Shown piece by piece: positions 32,801 to 34,775 of a stretch of DNA of 34,775 nt. The notes under the pieces were generated by a model, which was not told the DNA's origin, did no database searches, and worked only from the letters and a program-made list of their open reading frames with translations. This DNA is from UBA1738 sp045538755 (GTDB taxonomy: Bacteria; Bacillota; Clostridia; UBA1381), in assembly GCA_045538755.1 (NCBI GenBank), contig JAZQEC010000017.1, positions 1 through 34,775 on the forward strand, in the 5' to 3' direction. How positions within the stretch are numbered: position 1 is the stretch's first letter; each line of letters opens with the position of its first letter. Both the position numbers and the translations under genes were made by a program.

Positions 32801-32982
32801 AAAAGAACGGCGAACAAAAACTTTACTTTATCATTGAAACAAAAGGTACAACTTCGCTCTTTAACTTAAAGACACCGGAACAATTAAAGATACATTGTGG
32901 TATGGAGCATTTCAAAGCACTTGATAACGGCCTTGAAATGCATGTAGCAACCGATTGGAACAAATTCAAAATAAACGAGTAA
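29830..32982 (+). CDS. Type III restriction endonuclease subunit (Res)
   Basis: The 1050-residue ATP-dependent helicase-nuclease has Walker A METGTGKT (95-102), motif II DEPQ (219-222), RYSATHR, motif V/VI regions LKEGWDNPNVF and RQKVGRGLRL. A C-terminal PD-(D/E)xK site follows: PD at 984-985 and ETK at 1003-1005 (YNPDWAVLW ... FIIETKG). Paired with the Mod at 27316 it would cleave DNA with unmodified inverted sites. An inserted region (nt about 31640-32055) holds two similar modules. ATG at 29830 follows AAAGGGTG. Confidence 0.93.
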   Translation: MKLKFKNQEFQTDAASSIVDLFKGQEKLQSTFEITNIESTDLFNQNEFGVSNVVKISKEELLNNMHEIQRKNNLPLTDDIVDENGALHLSFSEEMETGTGKTYVYTKTIFELNKRYGFTKFIIVVPSVAIREGVHKSLEVTREHFENQYDNVPCRYFIYNSSKLSDVRQFATSSNIEIMIINIDAFKKAENIINQAQDKLNGETAMKYIQATNPIVIIDEPQSVDNTDKAKEAIASLNPSCVLRYSATHREKINLMYRLTPVDAYQMGLVKQICVSSNEVANDFNKPYVKLLSVSNENGFKAKIELDVEAKDGTVSRKNITVKPNDDLYLVSGERELYDGYTIAGIDCTPGFECIEFSNTEVVMLGKSIGSIDENIIKEAQIKRTIKAHLDKELRFREKGIKVLSLFFIDEVKKYRTPDGEKGIYAQMFERCYTELINSPKYESLKEQFLADVTTIHNGYFSQDKKGVFKDTKGDTTADYDTYNTIMKDKEWLLSYDCPLRFIFSHSALKEGWDNPNVFQICTLIDQKNTFTCRQKVGRGLRLCVDQTGERIEDKNINILHVMANESFAEFAETLQKEIETETGVKFGTLQISLFSGLTYTETKTVEKTITKEQAQTVVEALKTSGAVTSDGKVDVQKATTEVIVPKELEAVKSEVIKVIEKSETVDVEEIAGTSYTEEVEEEKTVTYDDAKELITHFEDKGYVSKSGKIKDTMKEALLNGTLDLPKKFEAARERLESIVKKADNRVPIRDDSKEVIVRLNKQVMLSPEFMELWGKIKQKTAYRVVIDTPKLVENCVKELKAMPQIPKARLISKTADIDIQNAGVNYVETEFRTTDLEDTYTSLPYILGIISEETLIKKSTVAEIIMKSGRAQDFLNNPQSFMEQCLKIIKNNRHALAIDGIKYVKLDGKEYYAQEIFDSSELVANLDKNAVKVEHSVYDHIIYDSSTVEKPFALALDNDPDVKMFFKIPDRFKIDTPIGTYNPDWAVLWEKNGEQKLYFIIETKGTTSLFNLKTPEQLKIHCGMEHFKALDNGLEMHVATDWNKFKINE

Positions 32983-32998
32983 ACAAGGTGGTGATACC

Positions 32999-33220
32999 GT
33001 GACGGATGCAGAATTTAATACACTTCTTGACGAGGTTGTATCTTCTCTTGAGGAAAAAGGCTACGAACCCTATGAGCAGATTTACGGATATGTTCAGACG
33101 GGTAATGAAACCTATATAACCCGTCACGGTAACGCACGAGAAAAAATCAAGTTATTGGATAATAGCAAATTAAGAGCTATTGTATATTCCAAAGTAAAAG
33201 GAGTTGAAAGAATTGGATAA
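32999..33220 (+). CDS. IreB-like small regulatory protein (UPF0297 type)
   Basis: The 73 residues start at a GTG with AAGGTGGTG upstream. The pattern EEKGYEPYEQIYGYVQTGNE, followed by TYITRHGNAREKI, matches IreB, the small substrate of the IreK-type PASTA Ser/Thr kinase in Enterococcus. There the family reads GYxPxxQIVGYxLSGDPxYIxxxxxAR. It is more divergent than chromosomal IreB, and finding it 16 bases after res is unusual. Its end overlaps the next ORF by 8 bases. A phosphorylation-linked role is an inference only. Confidence 0.7.
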   Translation: MTDAEFNTLLDEVVSSLEEKGYEPYEQIYGYVQTGNETYITRHGNAREKIKLLDNSKLRAIVYSKVKGVERIG

Positions 33221-33428
33221 GAGTCTTGATGAAATTATATCTGCTTTAGCTATCAGAATAAATGAAGTCTATCATTTAGAAAAAGCTGAAGCTATAAGGA
33301 AGCTTCGTTCTACCTCTTTCTTCTCCGAGCTTCAAAAAGAAGAAAACGAACTGTGGAAACGAGATATTGAGGAACTGTTCTCGCTCTATCAGGACGAGGT
33401 TGAAACCGGGCATTTCACAATTAAATAA
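33213..33428 (+). CDS. Small helical protein, function unknown
   Basis: The 71 residues are charged and probably all-helical, with SLDEIISALAIRINEVY and RDIEELFSLYQDE as the clearest segments. TTG at 33213 is chosen because AAAGGAG lies ten bases upstream; TTG at 33204 is too close to that site. It overlaps the IreB-like gene by 8 bases and is probably translated with it. I do not recognise the family. The position and small size would also fit an antitoxin or a restriction accessory protein, but nothing in the sequence shows that. Confidence 0.55.
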   Translation: MDKSLDEIISALAIRINEVYHLEKAEAIRKLRSTSFFSELQKEENELWKRDIEELFSLYQDEVETGHFTIK

Positions 33429-33499
33429 AAAATTACTCTTTCTATGTAGTGTTTCGCAATAAAACCGTAGTATATGGTTGAAAGGAGGATGTGCTATTG

Positions 33500-34057
33500 A
33501 TGGATGACGAAAAAATAATAGAGCTTTTCTTCAATCGCTCAGAGCAAGCCATTGAAGAAGTGGATAAAAAGTACGGCAAGACTTGCCATAATATTTCATA
33601 TAACATTCTACATAACAAGCTTGATGCAGAGGAATGTGTAAACGATGCTTATTTGGGAGCATGGAACACTATCCCTCCGGCAAGACCGAACCCACTTCTG
33701 ACTTATCTTTGCAAGATTGTAAGAAACTTATCTCTCAAACGATATGAATTTAATACTGCCATCAAAAGAAATAGCACATACGATGTGGCTATGGAAGAAT
33801 TGGAATCTTGCTTGTCATCACCTGAAACTGTTGAAAGCGAAATTGCACTAAAGGAGCTGACTCATATTATCGAGAACTTCTTGGATTCCTTATCAACGGA
33901 AAACCGTGTTATTTTCCTCAGAAGATATTGGTTCTCTGATACATATTCAGACATAGCAGCTCGTGTAGGAATGACAGAAAAGAATGTATCTGTCAGACTT
34001 ACCCGTATCCGTGAAAAATTGCGAAACTACCTTACAGAAAGAGAGGTATTGGTATGA
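33500..34057 (+). CDS. ECF-type RNA polymerase sigma factor
   Basis: The protein has 185 residues from ATG 33500; a TTG at 33497 is nearer the usual spacing from AGGAGG and is a possible start. Region 2 holds ILHNKLDAEECVNDAYLGAW and region 4 holds VIFLRRYWFSDTYSDIA, then the recognition helix GMTEKNVSVRLTRIREKL. The 71-base gap from the defence operon holds no strong promoter that I can assign. The stop overlaps the next ATG (ATGA), so the sigma factor and the membrane protein are translated together. Confidence 0.88.
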   Translation: MDDEKIIELFFNRSEQAIEEVDKKYGKTCHNISYNILHNKLDAEECVNDAYLGAWNTIPPARPNPLLTYLCKIVRNLSLKRYEFNTAIKRNSTYDVAMEELESCLSSPETVESEIALKELTHIIENFLDSLSTENRVIFLRRYWFSDTYSDIAARVGMTEKNVSVRLTRIREKLRNYLTEREVLV

Positions 34058-34775
34058 AATCAAAAAAATTCTCTAAAGCTCTTGGAGAAATAAATGATAA
34101 GTACATAACTGAAGCTACTGAATATCAGGCAAAGAAGCATCACTTTAATTGGAAATCACTTGTTGCTTGTGCAGCAGTTATAGCTCTGTTCTTCAGTATA
34201 ACTCCGTTTCTTAACGGTGGAAAATCAACTACATCTGATGGCAATGACCAAGAAGCACCCTATGTACCATTTGCATTTACTGCTTATGCTATTGATAATG
34301 ACCATAATGTTTCATCGGTTGTTATGCACGAAGGCGAAACTGTTCCCGTTAGTCTGTTTAATACTGAAGATGGATTGAAAGGGTTTGTGTTCTCTTATGA
34401 TTTAACAGAACCCGGAGAACAGACAACATCTGTTTCGATAATAACTGAAGGTGTTATTACTAAAAACAATTCTATCGAAGAAACAACGAGAACCGAAAGT
34501 GATTTCGATGATGCAAAACCACAAGCAGGTGCCGGACAAACAGAATCAATGCTGAAAGATGAGCCAACCGAAGATACTTCGTTCTCTCCATATTCTTATG
34601 TGATTGAAGAAATCGGTGAACTTGAAATGGAGAAAGACAAACATTACACATATTATGTGCCGGAACAAACCGAAACATCACAATATAGATTGATGATTCC
34701 GAGAGATGATCTTGAGAACAATACAGTTAGCGAATATCATCTTCTTATCGAAGAAACAAAGTCGGAGGCCAAGCG
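34054..34775 (+). CDS. Membrane protein, possible anti-sigma factor, partial
   Basis: The frame is open from the ATG at 34054 to the window end, at least 240 residues. A cytoplasmic head of about 35 residues is followed by one membrane segment (about 34-50, SLVACAAVIALFFSITPFL) and a long outside domain rich in Asp, Glu and Thr. The overlap with the sigma gene and this single-pass layout are usual for anti-sigma factors. No zinc-binding HxxxCxxC motif is present, so the anti-sigma role is only inferred. The C-terminus lies outside the window. Confidence 0.7.
   Translation, partial: MKSKKFSKALGEINDKYITEATEYQAKKHHFNWKSLVACAAVIALFFSITPFLNGGKSTTSDGNDQEAPYVPFAFTAYAIDNDHNVSSVVMHEGETVPVSLFNTEDGLKGFVFSYDLTEPGEQTTSVSIITEGVITKNNSIEETTRTESDFDDAKPQAGAGQTESMLKDEPTEDTSFSPYSYVIEEIGELEMEKDKHYTYYVPEQTETSQYRLMIPRDDLENNTVSEYHLLIEETKSEAK

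Noticed and set aside
33440..33480. ECF-type autoregulatory promoter before the sigma factor gene
   Set aside because: GTTTC and CGTA elements are present, but only about ten bases separate them, too short for an ECF promoter.

Overview
The window reads as chromosomal DNA of a low-GC Firmicute of class Clostridia, probably a gut Ruminococcaceae/Oscillospiraceae-type anaerobe. This is inferred from AT-rich intergenic DNA, strong purine-rich ribosome binding sites, two T-box leaders, a glutamine synthetase/ANTAR pair, FabK as the enoyl-ACP reductase, and an IreB-like small protein. No rRNA, tRNA or CRISPR array was seen.

Layout. (1) 1-274: 3' end of a DUF815 ATPase gene. (2) 345-4293: promoter, T-box leader, a DUF554 membrane protein and a three-gene ABC importer of the TrpXYZ type. 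(3) 4325-5328, minus strand: two small membrane proteins. (4) 5447-7225: second promoter and T-box, then a small ORF with tandem Trp codons that looks like a leader peptide, then trpB without trpA. (5) 7270-about 11300, minus strand: a nitrogen operon read right to left (truncated upstream gene, GXGXG glutamate-synthase domain, glutamine synthetase, ANTAR regulator, lysA). (6) About 11300: an abrupt junction. The minus-strand gene has lost its 5' end, and a plus-strand histidine kinase starts there without its sensor half. (7) 12049-12380: terminator plus a deleted, MITE-like copy of the IS30-family element that is complete at 21.4-22.9 kb. (8) 12416-21204: a type II fatty-acid synthesis operon (tetR, fabH, acpP, fabK, fabD, fabG, fabF, fabZ, accD, accA, degV/fakB). 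Three matching palindromes around tetR and fabH look like TetR operators. accB and accC are absent. The operon ends in an 18-codon stump of a thioesterase gene. (9) 21411-22927: the intact IS30-family element, followed by an array of seven repeats of about 20 bp that resemble its right end. (10) 23250-33428: a defence-type operon of Cro-like regulator, SNF2-like helicase with altered motif II, Fic protein, type III methyltransferase (Mod), rhodanese-like lipoprotein without the catalytic Cys, type III restriction subunit (Res), IreB-like protein and a small unknown protein. (11) 33500-end: ECF-type sigma factor and a membrane protein (possible anti-sigma), cut by the window edge.

How the parts work together. 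The trp part pairs likely uptake (T-box 1) with TrpB (T-box 2 plus a Trp-codon leader), which suggests tryptophan or indole salvage. The fab operon supplies malonyl-CoA carboxyltransferase, elongation enzymes and a fatty-acid-binding protein under one probable repressor. The defence operon is tightly spaced from one promoter and combines a type III restriction-modification core with four or five unusual accessory genes. It is the best candidate here for an undescribed composite system.
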